DNA of 64,000 bases from Magnetospirillum fulvum (lineage in GTDB: Bacteria; Pseudomonadota; Alphaproteobacteria; Rhodospirillales; Magnetospirillaceae): positions 62,001 to 126,000 of the forward strand of contig NZ_FNWO01000007.1 in NCBI RefSeq assembly GCF_900108475.1, given 5' to 3'. The position numbers and the translations under genes were made by a program. This document shows positions 38,750 to 48,200 of the stretch, in pieces; the stretch's first letter is position 1; every line of letters begins with the position of its first letter. Below the pieces are notes generated by a model. It was not told the DNA's origin. It saw only the letters and a list, made by a program, of their open reading frames with translations, and searched no databases.

Positions 38750-40681
38750 TTACAGCCGGATCTGGCTGCCCAGTTCGACCACCCGCCCCGGCGGAATGTG
38801 GAAGAATTCGGTGGCGGGTACGGCGTTGCGGCTCATCACCACGAACAGGCGTTCGCGCCATTCCGGCATGTCGTGATGGGCCGAAGGCGCCAAAGTTTCG
38901 TGCCCGAGGAAGAAGGTGGTGTCCATCATGTCGAACTCGATCCCGTACAGCGCCTTGCACAGCCGCAAGACCTTGGGGATATCGGGTTCCTGGACAAAGC
39001 CGTAGCGGACGGTGATCCGGTAGAACCCGTCGGACAGATCCTCGATTGACAGGCGTTCACGGCCATGGACGCGGGGAATATCGTCGATCGCGACGGTCAT
39101 GAACACGACGCGGCGGTGCAGAACCTTGTTGTGCTTCAGATTGTGCAGCATCGCGAGCGGCACCGTCCGCGAATTGCCGGTCATGTAGATCGCGGTGCCA
39201 TCGACCCGAATGACGTTGGGGTTGGTCTTCTGCTGCTCGAGGAACAGCCGCAACTCGGTGGCGCCCTCGGCGAGGCGGCGGTCGAGAATCGCCCTCCCCT
39301 TGCGCCAGGTTCCCATCAACAGCAGCATCGCCGCGCCGACCAGCAGCGGGAACCAGCCGCCATGGCCGAACTTCATCAGATTGGCAGCGAAGAAGGCAAG
39401 ATCGACCGCCAGCATCACCCCGCCCAGCCCCAGGCACAGCCACAGCGGCCAGCGCCACAACGTCCGCGCCACCACCATCACCAGAATCGAGGTGGCCGCC
39501 ATCGTTCCGGTGACGGCGATGCCGTAGGCGGTGGCCAGACCGGACGAGCTTTGGAAGCCGACGACCAGGGCGATGACGCCCAGCATCAGCCCCCAATTGG
39601 CGCGGGGCACGTAAATCTGCCCCTCTTCCTCGTCCGAGGTGTGGTGGATCGCCAGACGGGGGGAATAGCCCAACTGCATCGCCTGACGCGACAGCGAGAA
39701 TACCCCGGAAATCACCGCCTGACTGGCGATCACCGCCGCGGCGGTCGATAGCAAAACCATCGGCGCGACGGCCCAGCCCGGCACCAGCAGATAGAACGGG
39801 TTCTTCGCCGCCTCGGGCATCTCCAGCACCAAGGCCGCCTGCCCGAGATAATTCAGCAGCAGCGCCGGCAGCACCAATCCGCTCCAGACCAGCCGGATCG
39901 AGGCCTTGCCGAAATGCCCCATGTCGGCATACAGCGCCTCGGCCCCGGTCACCGCCAGCACCACCGAGCCCAGCATCAAAAAGGCAATCCAGCCCTGGTT
40001 GAACAGGAAGGTCAGGGCATGGCGCGGGTCGAGCGCCGCCAGAATCCGGGGATGTTCGACGATCTGGACAAGGCCGAGCAGGGCCAGGGTCAGAAACCAC
40101 ACCACCATCACCGGACCAAACAGCCGTCCAACCCGTTCGCTGCCCCGGCTCTGCATCAGAAACAGCCCGATCAGCACCGCCAGTGACAAGGGAACGACGA
40201 CGGGGTGAAGCGCCGGAGTCAACACTTCGAGTCCTTCGATCGCCGATAGCACCGACACCGCAGGCGTGATCATCCCGTCGCCAAAGAACAGACCGGCCCC
40301 GATCAGCCCCAGCGCCAGCACCGGCCCGGCCGCCGCCCGGCCGGGACCGATCGAACGCAACGCCAGCGCCAGCAGCGCGAGGATGCCGCCTTCGCCGCGA
40401 TTGTCGGCCCGCATCAGCAGCACGACATATTTCAAGGTGACGATCAGCAGCAGTGCCCACACCACCAGCGAGGCGATCCCCAACACGTTGTCGGTGGTCG
40501 GGCTGATGCCATGACTGGGATGGAAGCATTCCTTCAAGGTGTAAAGCGGACTGGTGCCGATATCGCCATAGACCACCCCGGCGGCGGCAAGCGACAGCGC
40601 GCCCAGCCGGACTTTCGATCCCGGCGCGACCGGGGGGCAGGGTGCGGGTGCGGGTGCGGGTGCGGGTGAAACCGTCGTCAT
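38750..40681 (-). CDS. kup: Kup-type potassium transporter, copy 1
   Basis: About 643 residues, an inner-membrane low-affinity K+ uptake protein driven by proton symport. The core has GDIGTSPLYTLKECF at the first helix, about 12 membrane segments, and a C-terminal cytoplasmic domain of about 180 residues (FLEQQKTNPNVIRVDGTAIYMTG, NKVLHRRVVFMTV, VRYGFVQEPDIP). The N-terminus has a repeated Pro-Ala stretch encoded by a hexanucleotide repeat. I chose the ATG at 40681, which has GGGGGAG 7 nt upstream. It lies 18 bp after the second kup gene, so both are co-transcribed from upstream. Confidence 0.94.
   Translation of the reverse strand: MTTVSPAPAPAPAPCPPVAPGSKVRLGALSLAAAGVVYGDIGTSPLYTLKECFHPSHGISPTTDNVLGIASLVVWALLLIVTLKYVVLLMRADNRGEGGILALLALALRSIGPGRAAAGPVLALGLIGAGLFFGDGMITPAVSVLSAIEGLEVLTPALHPVVVPLSLAVLIGLFLMQSRGSERVGRLFGPVMVVWFLTLALLGLVQIVEHPRILAALDPRHALTFLFNQGWIAFLMLGSVVLAVTGAEALYADMGHFGKASIRLVWSGLVLPALLLNYLGQAALVLEMPEAAKNPFYLLVPGWAVAPMVLLSTAAAVIASQAVISGVFSLSRQAMQLGYSPRLAIHHTSDEEEGQIYVPRANWGLMLGVIALVVGFQSSSGLATAYGIAVTGTMAATSILVMVVARTLWRWPLWLCLGLGGVMLAVDLAFFAANLMKFGHGGWFPLLVGAAMLLLMGTWRKGRAILDRRLAEGATELRLFLEQQKTNPNVIRVDGTAIYMTGNSRTVPLAMLHNLKHNKVLHRRVVFMTVAIDDIPRVHGRERLSIEDLSDGFYRITVRYGFVQEPDIPKVLRLCKALYGIEFDMMDTTFFLGHETLAPSAHHDMPEWRERLFVVMSRNAVPATEFFHIPPGRVVELGSQIRL
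40641..40668 (-). repeat. Hexanucleotide tandem repeat in kup copy 1
   Basis: GGTGCG is repeated about 4.7 times (40641-40668). On the coding strand it gives alternating Pro-Ala codons. Changes in copy number keep the frame and would only lengthen or shorten the N-terminal arm. Confidence 0.9.
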
Positions 40682-40699
40682 GTCAGACTCCCCCGCCAC

Positions 40700-42589
40700 T
40701 CAAATTTCCACCTGGCTACCCAGTTCGACCACCCGGTCGCTGGGAAGATGAAAGAAGTCGGCAGCACTGGTGGAGGTGCGGGACAAGGTGGCGAACAATT
40801 GCTCGCGCCAACCGGAAAAACCCGGACGCTTGAGCGGGATCACCGTCTCGCGCGAGACGAAATAGGACACCGACATCGGTTCGTAGAAGAAGCCGAGCTG
40901 ATCGCTGCGGGCCTGGGCCAGCGCCTTGGGAATGTTGGGACTCTCCATGAAGCCATAGCGCAGATAGAGGCGATGGACATTGGGAGCGATCAGCCGGTTT
41001 TCCAGTCTGCGCTCTTCAGGAATGAAGGGGGTTTCTTCGACCAGGACGGTCAGCAGAACCACCCGTTCGTGAATGATCCGATTGTGTTTCAGATTATGCA
41101 ACAAGGCGATCGGCACGCCTTCGGACATCCCGGTCAGAAACACCGCCGTACCCGGCACGCGGGGCACCCGGTCCGACAGGCTGGCAAGGAAATCGACCAC
41201 CGGGAAGGCGTGAGCCTTCAACCGCTCCATCAACTGACGGCGTCCCCGCTTCCAGGTGATCAGCATCGTGAACACCATCAGCCCGACCGCAAGCGGGAAC
41301 CAACCGCCATAGGGAATCTTGGTCGCGTTGGCGAGGAAGAACGCCAGATCGACCACCAGGAAACCGCCGACGAAAATCGCGGTCTTGCGCGTCGTCCACT
41401 TCCAAATCAGCAGCATCACCGAGCCGATCAGCAGCGAATCGATCACCATCGTCCCCGTCACCGCGACTCCGTAGGCGGCGGCGAGATTGCTCGAATTCTG
41501 GAAGCCCAACACCAGCGCGAACACCGAAATCATCAGCATCCAATTGATGAAGGGCAGGTAAATCTGGCCGATTTCGTCCCGCGAGGTATGGATGATCTCC
41601 ATCCGCGGCAGATAGCCGAGCTGAATCGCCTGCCGGGTCACCGAGAACGCCCCTGAAATCACCGCCTGACTGGCGATCACCGTCGCCCCCGTCGCCAGCA
41701 AAACCATCGGCATCGTCGCCCAGGCGGGAGCCAGCCGAAAGAACGGGTTGGCCAGCGCACTTGGGTCGGTCAGCAGCAGCGCCCCCTGGCCGAAATAGTT
41801 CAGCACCAGCGCGGGCAGCACCAGCAGATACCACGCCAGCCGGATCGGCAGACGGCCGAAATGGCCCATGTCGGTGTAAAGCGCCTCGGCCCCGGTCACC
41901 GCCAGCACCACCGAGCCCAGCGCCAGAAAGGCGTGCCAGTCTTCGCGGACCAGGAACATCAAGGCGTGATGCGGGCTGAGCGCGGCCAGAACCGACGGCA
42001 CATGGGCGATATTGCGGATGCCGAGAATCGCCAGGACCAGGAACCAGCCCAGCATCACCGGCCCGAACAGCCGCCCGACCACGGTGGTTCCCTGACGCTG
42101 GATCAGGAACAGCGCCGCCAGCACGGTCAAGGTCAGCGGCACCACCCAGCGTTCGAGACTGGGAGCCGCCACGCCCAGTCCCTCGACCGCCGACAGGACC
42201 GAAATCGCCGGGGTGATCATGCTGTCGCCATAGAACAAAGCGGCGGCGAAGATACCGAGCGCGCTGACCAGCAGGGCCAGACGCTTGTTCCCCTCAGCGG
42301 CATGGCTGACCAGGGCCAGCAGCGCCAGCGAGCCCCCCTCGCCCCGATTGTCGGCACGCATGATCACGATCACATACTTGACCGAGACGATCATGGTAAT
42401 CGACCAGAACACCAGCGACAGAATGCCCAAGATGTTGGCGCGATCCATCGCCAGCGCGTGCGGGCCGGAAAAGATTTCCTTCATCGCGTAAAGCGGGCTG
42501 GTGCCGATATCGCCGAACACCACGCCGATCGCGGCAAGCATCAGTGCAGGCACATTCCGGGACGTCCCCTCGGCCTGGGTGGCGGTCAT
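40700..42589 (-). CDS. kup: Kup-type potassium transporter, copy 2
   Basis: About 629 residues, a paralogue of the next gene with the same GDIGTSPLYAMKEIF start, 12 predicted membrane helices and C-terminal domain (LSDRVPRVPGTAVFLTGMSEGVP, NRIIHERVVLLTV, LRYGFMESPNIP). The filter-region motifs around YGDSMITPAISVLSAVEGL are shared with its neighbour. The ATG at 42589 follows GGGGGGA; an in-frame GTG at 42619 lacks an SD. It is the first gene of the pair. Two Kup copies may differ in affinity or pH dependence, but the sequence does not show which. Confidence 0.94.
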   Translation of the reverse strand: MTATQAEGTSRNVPALMLAAIGVVFGDIGTSPLYAMKEIFSGPHALAMDRANILGILSLVFWSITMIVSVKYVIVIMRADNRGEGGSLALLALVSHAAEGNKRLALLVSALGIFAAALFYGDSMITPAISVLSAVEGLGVAAPSLERWVVPLTLTVLAALFLIQRQGTTVVGRLFGPVMLGWFLVLAILGIRNIAHVPSVLAALSPHHALMFLVREDWHAFLALGSVVLAVTGAEALYTDMGHFGRLPIRLAWYLLVLPALVLNYFGQGALLLTDPSALANPFFRLAPAWATMPMVLLATGATVIASQAVISGAFSVTRQAIQLGYLPRMEIIHTSRDEIGQIYLPFINWMLMISVFALVLGFQNSSNLAAAYGVAVTGTMVIDSLLIGSVMLLIWKWTTRKTAIFVGGFLVVDLAFFLANATKIPYGGWFPLAVGLMVFTMLITWKRGRRQLMERLKAHAFPVVDFLASLSDRVPRVPGTAVFLTGMSEGVPIALLHNLKHNRIIHERVVLLTVLVEETPFIPEERRLENRLIAPNVHRLYLRYGFMESPNIPKALAQARSDQLGFFYEPMSVSYFVSRETVIPLKRPGFSGWREQLFATLSRTSTSAADFFHLPSDRVVELGSQVEI

Positions 42590-42764
42590 GTCGGGGTCCC
42601 CCCTGGATACAATCGGCACATGCCTACCCGGATTGAGTCAGGAGTCAAGCGCCGCAAGCGACTTTCCCTTAAAGATAGAGTTGAGATAGAACGAAGAGAG
42701 GCCAAACCCGCCCCCAGGGGGGACAGAGGGGACTGAAACGAGCAAAATCCGCGACCGAAATCGT

Positions 42765-43505
42765 TCATCGGACGATCGCGCCGACAGAGGTCAGCACCTC
42801 ATCGACAAAAGCGGGGACCAGTTCCGAGGCCGGTCCAGTGCGGACGTCATGGAACAGGCTGGCCCCGTTCGACGGCTCCAGATTGAGCTCGAGCGTCCGC
42901 GCCCGACCGCCATTGCGGACGGCAGAGACGAATCCGGCGGCAGGATAGACGTGGCCCGAGGTGCCGATCGAGACGAACAACGAGCAGCGATCCAACGCGG
43001 TCAAAATGCGATCCATCTCCAGCGGCACCTCGCCGAACCACACCACATGGGGGCGCAACACCCCGGCCCGGCCGCAATCGGGGCACAGGCTGGAGACCTC
43101 GAGATCGGCGGCCCAGCGCATCGGTCGCTGGCAGCGTTCGCAGCGGATCTTCAACAACTCGCCATGCATGTGGATCAGATTGGACGTCCCGGCCCGCTCG
43201 TGCAGATCGTCGATATTCTGGGTGACGATCAGAACCTCGCCCGGCCAGTCGCGTTCCAGCCGAGCCAGGGCCAGATGAGCCGGATTGGGCTCGATTCCGC
43301 CTTCGGATAATTCGCGCCGCCGGGCGTTGTAGAAGTGCTGGACCCGCCCGGGATCGCGGTGAAAGCCTTCCGGCGTGGCGACATCCTCGATCCGCACCCG
43401 CGCCCACAGACCGTCGTGGTCGCGAAAGGTATCAAGGCCGGATTCTTTCGAAATACCGGCCCCGGTCAGCACGACGATGCTGCCGGGCGTGGAAACCTGA
43501 GGCAT
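42765..43505 (-). CDS. cobB: Sirtuin-type NAD-dependent protein deacylase
   Basis: A 246-residue Sir2 family enzyme that removes acyl groups from lysines, using NAD. Motifs: NAD-binding IVVLTGAGISKESGLDTFRD, VTQNIDDLHERAG, catalytic His in LIHMHGELLK, the zinc-binding pairs CERC and CPDC, VWFGEVPLEM, and GTSGHVYPAAGF. Resistance of the ADP-binding pocket to other acyl chains (class III Tyr/Arg) was not judged. The window also has a GNAT-acetyltransferase fused to an acyl-CoA synthetase, the usual opposing partner. The start at 43505 gives the normal family length. It is divergent from the phosphatase gene. Confidence 0.94.
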   Translation of the reverse strand: MPQVSTPGSIVVLTGAGISKESGLDTFRDHDGLWARVRIEDVATPEGFHRDPGRVQHFYNARRRELSEGGIEPNPAHLALARLERDWPGEVLIVTQNIDDLHERAGTSNLIHMHGELLKIRCERCQRPMRWAADLEVSSLCPDCGRAGVLRPHVVWFGEVPLEMDRILTALDRCSLFVSIGTSGHVYPAAGFVSAVRNGGRARTLELNLEPSNGASLFHDVRTGPASELVPAFVDEVLTSVGAIVR

Positions 43506-43526
43506 GGCGGGGTCCGTTCTCTCGGC

Positions 43527-43532
43527 TATAAT
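43527..43532 (+). promoter_or_regulatory. -10 element of the phosphatase gene
   Basis: A perfect TATAAT lies 32 bp before the ATG. No -35 match is found at the normal spacing, so it may need an activator. Confidence 0.35.
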
Positions 43533-43563
43533 GTGGGCTGTGATCGAAAACCGGAACGCAGCA

Positions 43564-44037
43564 ATGGTCAAGGTTCTGTTCGTCTGTACAGGTAATATCT
43601 GCCGGTCTCCCACCGCCGAGGGGGTGTTTCGCGCCCTGATCGAACGACGGGGGCTGTCTGGCGACATCCAGACCGATTCGGCGGGCACCCATGCCTACCA
43701 TGTCGGCGAACCGCCGGATTCCCGCTCGATCGCGGCGGCGGCCCGGCGCGGTTTCGACTTGGCACCGCTACGGGCGCGGGTGGTCGACGCCGAGGATTTC
43801 GAGCGTTTCGACCTGATCCTGGCGATGGATCGCGGCCATCTCGACCTGTTGCGGCGACGCTGCCCGCCCGAGCGGGTGAACCGGCTGCGGCTGTTCCTCT
43901 CCTTTGCCCCCGGCCTGGGTGCCCACGACGTCCCCGATCCCTATTACGGCGAGCAGGAGGCGTTCGAGCGGGTGCTCGACCTGATCGAAACCGGAGCCGC
44001 CGGGCTGCTGGGCCACCTCGTCCCCGATCCGCGTTAG
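43564..44037 (+). CDS. Low-molecular-weight protein-tyrosine phosphatase
   Basis: A 157-residue cytoplasmic phosphatase. The P-loop is at the N-terminus, VLFVCTGNICRSPTAEGVF, with the catalytic Cys and Arg (C-x5-R-S). The general acid is in DPYYGEQEAF. The substrate is unknown; relatives remove phosphate from tyrosine kinases or small arginine/tyrosine phosphates. I chose the ATG at 43564, which places the P-loop at its normal spot. Its last 4 bp overlap the convergent kinase gene. An aberrant upstream start at 43504 would overlap cobB. Confidence 0.94.
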   Translation: MVKVLFVCTGNICRSPTAEGVFRALIERRGLSGDIQTDSAGTHAYHVGEPPDSRSIAAAARRGFDLAPLRARVVDAEDFERFDLILAMDRGHLDLLRRRCPPERVNRLRLFLSFAPGLGAHDVPDPYYGEQEAFERVLDLIETGAAGLLGHLVPDPR

Positions 44038-45212
44038 CGAGCGGCCCCCTCTTCCGGCTGCTCGGGCGACGGCAGGGTGAAGGTGAACACGCTGCCCCGG
44101 CCGGGCTTGGATTCCACCCCGATCCGCCCGCCCAGGGTCTGGACGATCCGCTTGCAGATCGCCAAGCCCACGCCGCTGCCGCTGGGTCCGTCATGGGGAC
44201 GGACCCGACGGAACAGTTCGAACACGTCCTGTTCGACCGGATCGAAGCCGATCCCGTTGTCGGCGACTGAGAATTCCCACTCGCCCTCACGGCGACGGGC
44301 CGAGACTTCGACCCGCAACGGTCGCTCGGACGAGCGGAATTTGACCGCGTTGCCGATCAGGTTCTGGAACAATTGCAACAGCGGTAATTCGTCGGCGCGC
44401 ACCATCGGCAGGTCAGACGTGATGATCTCGGCCCGGCTTTCCCGGATGATAAGGTCGAGATTCTCGATCGCGGCCCGACAGGCGGCGTCGGACGACACCC
44501 AGGTGGGCGGGCCGACATTCGACGAGATATAGGAATAGGCCAGCAAACCGCCGATCAGATCGTGCATCCGCCGCGCCCCCTCGACAACATAGCGCAGGTA
44601 ATCGCGCCCGGTCTGGTCGAGCCCGTCGCCAAGATGGCGTTCAAGCAATTGGGCGAAGCTGGTGACCGACCGCAGCGGCTCGCGCAGATCGTGTGCGGCG
44701 ACAAAGGCATAGCGTTCGAGTTCGGTGTTCATCACCGTCAGACGGTCGATCACCGCCTGCATCGCGGCGGCATTGGAATCCTGCTCGGCCAGCCGGGCCT
44801 CGATCACCGCGATCTGGCGTTCGCGAATCGCGGATTCGCGACGGCCGATGACGTTGCGGACCCGGGCCAGCACCAGGGGGGCGACGAACGGCTTGTGGAT
44901 GAAATCGTCGGCCCCGAGCGACAGGCCGTGTTCCTCGTCGCGGGCGGATTCCAGCCCGCTCAGGAAGATCAACGGCAGGTCGCGGGTGACCGGCCGCTCG
45001 CGCAGGCGTCGGCACACTTCGAACCCGTCCAGACCGGGCATCACCACGTCGAGCAGAACCAGATCGGGCAGCGAAGGCCGCTCCATAACCGCCAACGCGG
45101 CCAGTCCGTCGGCGGCGATCTCGACCTCATAGGACGCCGACAGCAGGTCTTCCAGAACCAGACAATTGTCGAGTTGGTCATCGACGACCAGAATGCGCGG
45201 ACGGGCTCTCAT
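44034..45212 (-). CDS. Receiver-histidine kinase (REC-DHp-HATPase)
   Basis: A 392-residue hybrid kinase with an N-terminal receiver (1-125; DD, phosphoacceptor Asp in LVLLDVVMPGLDGF, Lys in DFIHKPF). A coiled linker leads to a phytochrome-type dimerisation domain with phosphoacceptor His in AAHDLREPLRSV and an HATPase domain (NLIGNAVKF, VADNGIGF, GSGVGLAIC). No membrane segment is present. The ATG overlaps the stop of the giant sensor kinase by 4 bp, so the two are produced together. The receiver at the front could accept phosphate from the HPt domain of its partner, making this a relay output; no DNA-binding regulator is adjacent. Confidence 0.93.
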   Translation of the reverse strand: MRARPRILVVDDQLDNCLVLEDLLSASYEVEIAADGLAALAVMERPSLPDLVLLDVVMPGLDGFEVCRRLRERPVTRDLPLIFLSGLESARDEEHGLSLGADDFIHKPFVAPLVLARVRNVIGRRESAIRERQIAVIEARLAEQDSNAAAMQAVIDRLTVMNTELERYAFVAAHDLREPLRSVTSFAQLLERHLGDGLDQTGRDYLRYVVEGARRMHDLIGGLLAYSYISSNVGPPTWVSSDAACRAAIENLDLIIRESRAEIITSDLPMVRADELPLLQLFQNLIGNAVKFRSSERPLRVEVSARRREGEWEFSVADNGIGFDPVEQDVFELFRRVRPHDGPSGSGVGLAICKRIVQTLGGRIGVESKPGRGSVFTFTLPSPEQPEEGAAR

Positions 45213-48200
45213 TGCGGCACCGCCAACTCGGACGACGCCCGATCATGATCTTCGATTTCGGTCAGCAGAGCTTCGACCGCCAGAGCCAGCGGCTCGGCCA
45301 GTGCCAACGGGTCGGCATCGGCACCTTCGGCCAGCGCCGCCCGCTCGGTCTCCATCGCCCGACGACGCAGCGATTCCGAGAACATGTTTCCGGCCGTGCC
45401 CTTGACTGCATGGGCGATCCGCGAAATCTCGGCCAAGCGGCCGTCGCGACCGGCTTGACGCAGAGCCTCGGGAGTGTCGGCATGGGAATGGATCACGGCG
45501 GCGGTCAGCCGGGCCACGAAGCTTTCGCGGCCGGGATACTGGCGGGACAGCGCGTCCCAATCGATTCCCGAAATGATGATTTCGTCCGAACTGGGCGTCA
45601 CGACCGGCCGGGACGGACAGGCATGACGGAGAATGACCGAAACCAACCGGTCCATATCGATCGGCTTGGTGACATGGGCAACCATTCCCGCCGCCAGACA
45701 CCGCCCCTCCTCCTCGGGCATCGCGTGGGCGGTAACCCCGATCACCGGCAGGCCGGGAGCCAGCACCGACACACGACGCGCCAGTTCGTACCCATCCATT
45801 TCCGGCATCTGGATATCGGTCAGCACGACATCGAAGGCCGCGCCTCCCTTCTGTTCGACGATCGCCAACGCCTCGCGCCCGTTGACGGCCTGGGTCAGCA
45901 CCGCCCCAGCCAAGGTCAACATCTCGTCGAGAACCAGACGGTTGACCTCGTTGTCCTCGGCGGCAAGGACGCTATAGCCGTTCAGCGGCCGTTCGGAGGA
46001 GGAAGAGGAACCGAGCGACACCGGCTCGAATGCAAGGACGTGCCGGGCTCGCAACGGCCAGTCGAGCCCGCCTGCCAAGTCGGACAGACCAGGCGGCACC
46101 CGGCCATCGCCGGGATCGACCGCGACCAGCAACCGCCGTCCCAACTGAGCCAGTTTGCGTAAGATCAGATGATTGGCGACATCGGCGGCGAAAGCGTGGC
46201 CCAGCACAAGAATCTCGGCCTCGGGCAGGGTGTCGGCAAGATCGCTCGCCACCGTCACGGCGCAGCCCCGCATCCGCAACGCATTTTCCAGCGCCGCGAC
46301 CTCGTCATCGTCGTCCAGACCGACCAGAGTCACCGATGCCGCCTCGGTTACGACCGGACTATCGTCTGCAACGGGGTCGAGCGGTAGACAGACGGTGAAC
46401 AGACTGCCCGAGCCCAGACTGCTCTCGACCGAAATAGCGCCGTGCATCAGATCGACCAGATGGCGGCAGATCGACAGACCAAGGCCGCTGCCGCCGAAAT
46501 GACGGGTGGTCGAGCCGTCGGCCTGCTCGAACGGCTGGAACAGACGCCCGATCTGTTCCGGATTGATCCCGATACCGGTATCGGACACCCGCAGCACCAG
46601 ATTGCCACCGACGCCTTCAATCGACAGCACCACGGCTCCTCCCGCCGGGGTGAATTTAACTGCATTGGACAGCAGATTGCCTAGAACCTGGGTCTGGCGC
46701 AGCGAATCTCCCAGGATCGAAACCGGCAATCCGGCGGCTTCCTCGACGCGGAAGCGCAGCCCTTTTTCGTAGGCGCGGTGCGAAACCAGGGCGACGGCGC
46801 GATCGATCATCGCCCCCAGGATCAGCGGAGCCCGCTCGGCCCGGACCTTACCCGCCTCGATCTTGGAGAAATCGAGGATATCATCGACCACTTCCAGCAG
46901 CGCCTGCCCCGAATCCAGGATGCGCGAGAACAAACCCTGGGCCCGGTCGATCTGGCACTCGATCCGGCCGATCTGGGCCAACCCCAGCACGGCATTCAGG
47001 GGGGTGCGGATTTCGTGGCTCATATTGGCGAGGAAATCGCGGCGCAGCCGGGCCAGCCGCTGGGCCTCGGTCAGCGCCGCCTCGCGAGCCTGATCGGATT
47101 CGATCCGCGCGGTGATGTCGGAGAAGCTGACCACGACGCCGACGATCGTCTCCTCCTGCATCATCGGGTGGACGGCATAGGCAACCGGGAACGAGGTGCC
47201 GTCGGCGCGCCAAAACACCTCGTCGGTGGTGCGGCGAACGATCCCATCACGCAAGGTGGCAAAGGACGGACACAGATAATCGGGATAGCCCCCACCGTCA
47301 CCATGGCTGTGGTGGAAGGTCATGTGCGAGCCTCGCCCCAGCAAATCCGCGGGGGTGTAGCCCAGCATCTGGCAGGCGGCGGAATTGATGAAGGTCAGGC
47401 ACCCCTCGACATCCATCCCGTACAACCCATCGGCGCTCGATTCAAGGATCAGACGGAGCTTGCTTTCCGCCGTCCGCAATTCGGCGGTCCGCATTGTCAC
47501 CACCTCTTCGAGATGGTGGCGGTAGAGATCAAGCTCCTGGCCGATTCTCTTGCGTTCGGTGATGTCATCCTTGATCGCAAGATAATGGGTGATCGCTCCC
47601 TCTTCGTTACGGACAGGAGAAATCCTTGCGAATTCAATGAATACCTCGCCATTCTTGCGGCGGTTGATGAACTCACCCTGCCAGGGATGGCCCTCGGAGA
47701 GAGTCCGCCACAAATCGGCGTAGGTGGTGGACGGCGTCAGGCCCGACGAGACGATATTCGGATTGCGGCCGATCAGTTCGTCGCGGGCATAGCCGGTCAT
47801 GGCAAGGAAGGCTTCGTTGACATATTCGATCATGCCGCCGACCGCGCTGGTGATCTGAATTCCGTTCGGGCTCTGCTCGACCGCAAGCGACAGCTTTCGC
47901 ACCTGCTCGCGCGAGACCACCCGCTCGGTGACGTTCTCGGACATGATCAGGATGCCGCCGATCTGGCCATCATCTTCCATCCACGGCCGGATTTCCCAAT
48001 GCAGCCATTCCGTGACACCGTCGGCGCGGTGGAACGGATCCTCGTCGCACTTTTCAGTCGCGCCCTCCAGGCAGCGCCGATAAACTTCGCGCCAGCGCTC
48101 GGGAACGTCGGGGAAGACGTCGTAATGGCCGTTGCCGATCACGTCCTGGCGTTCCAGCCGATAATCCGTCAGCCAGCGGCGGCTGACGAACAGATAGCGC

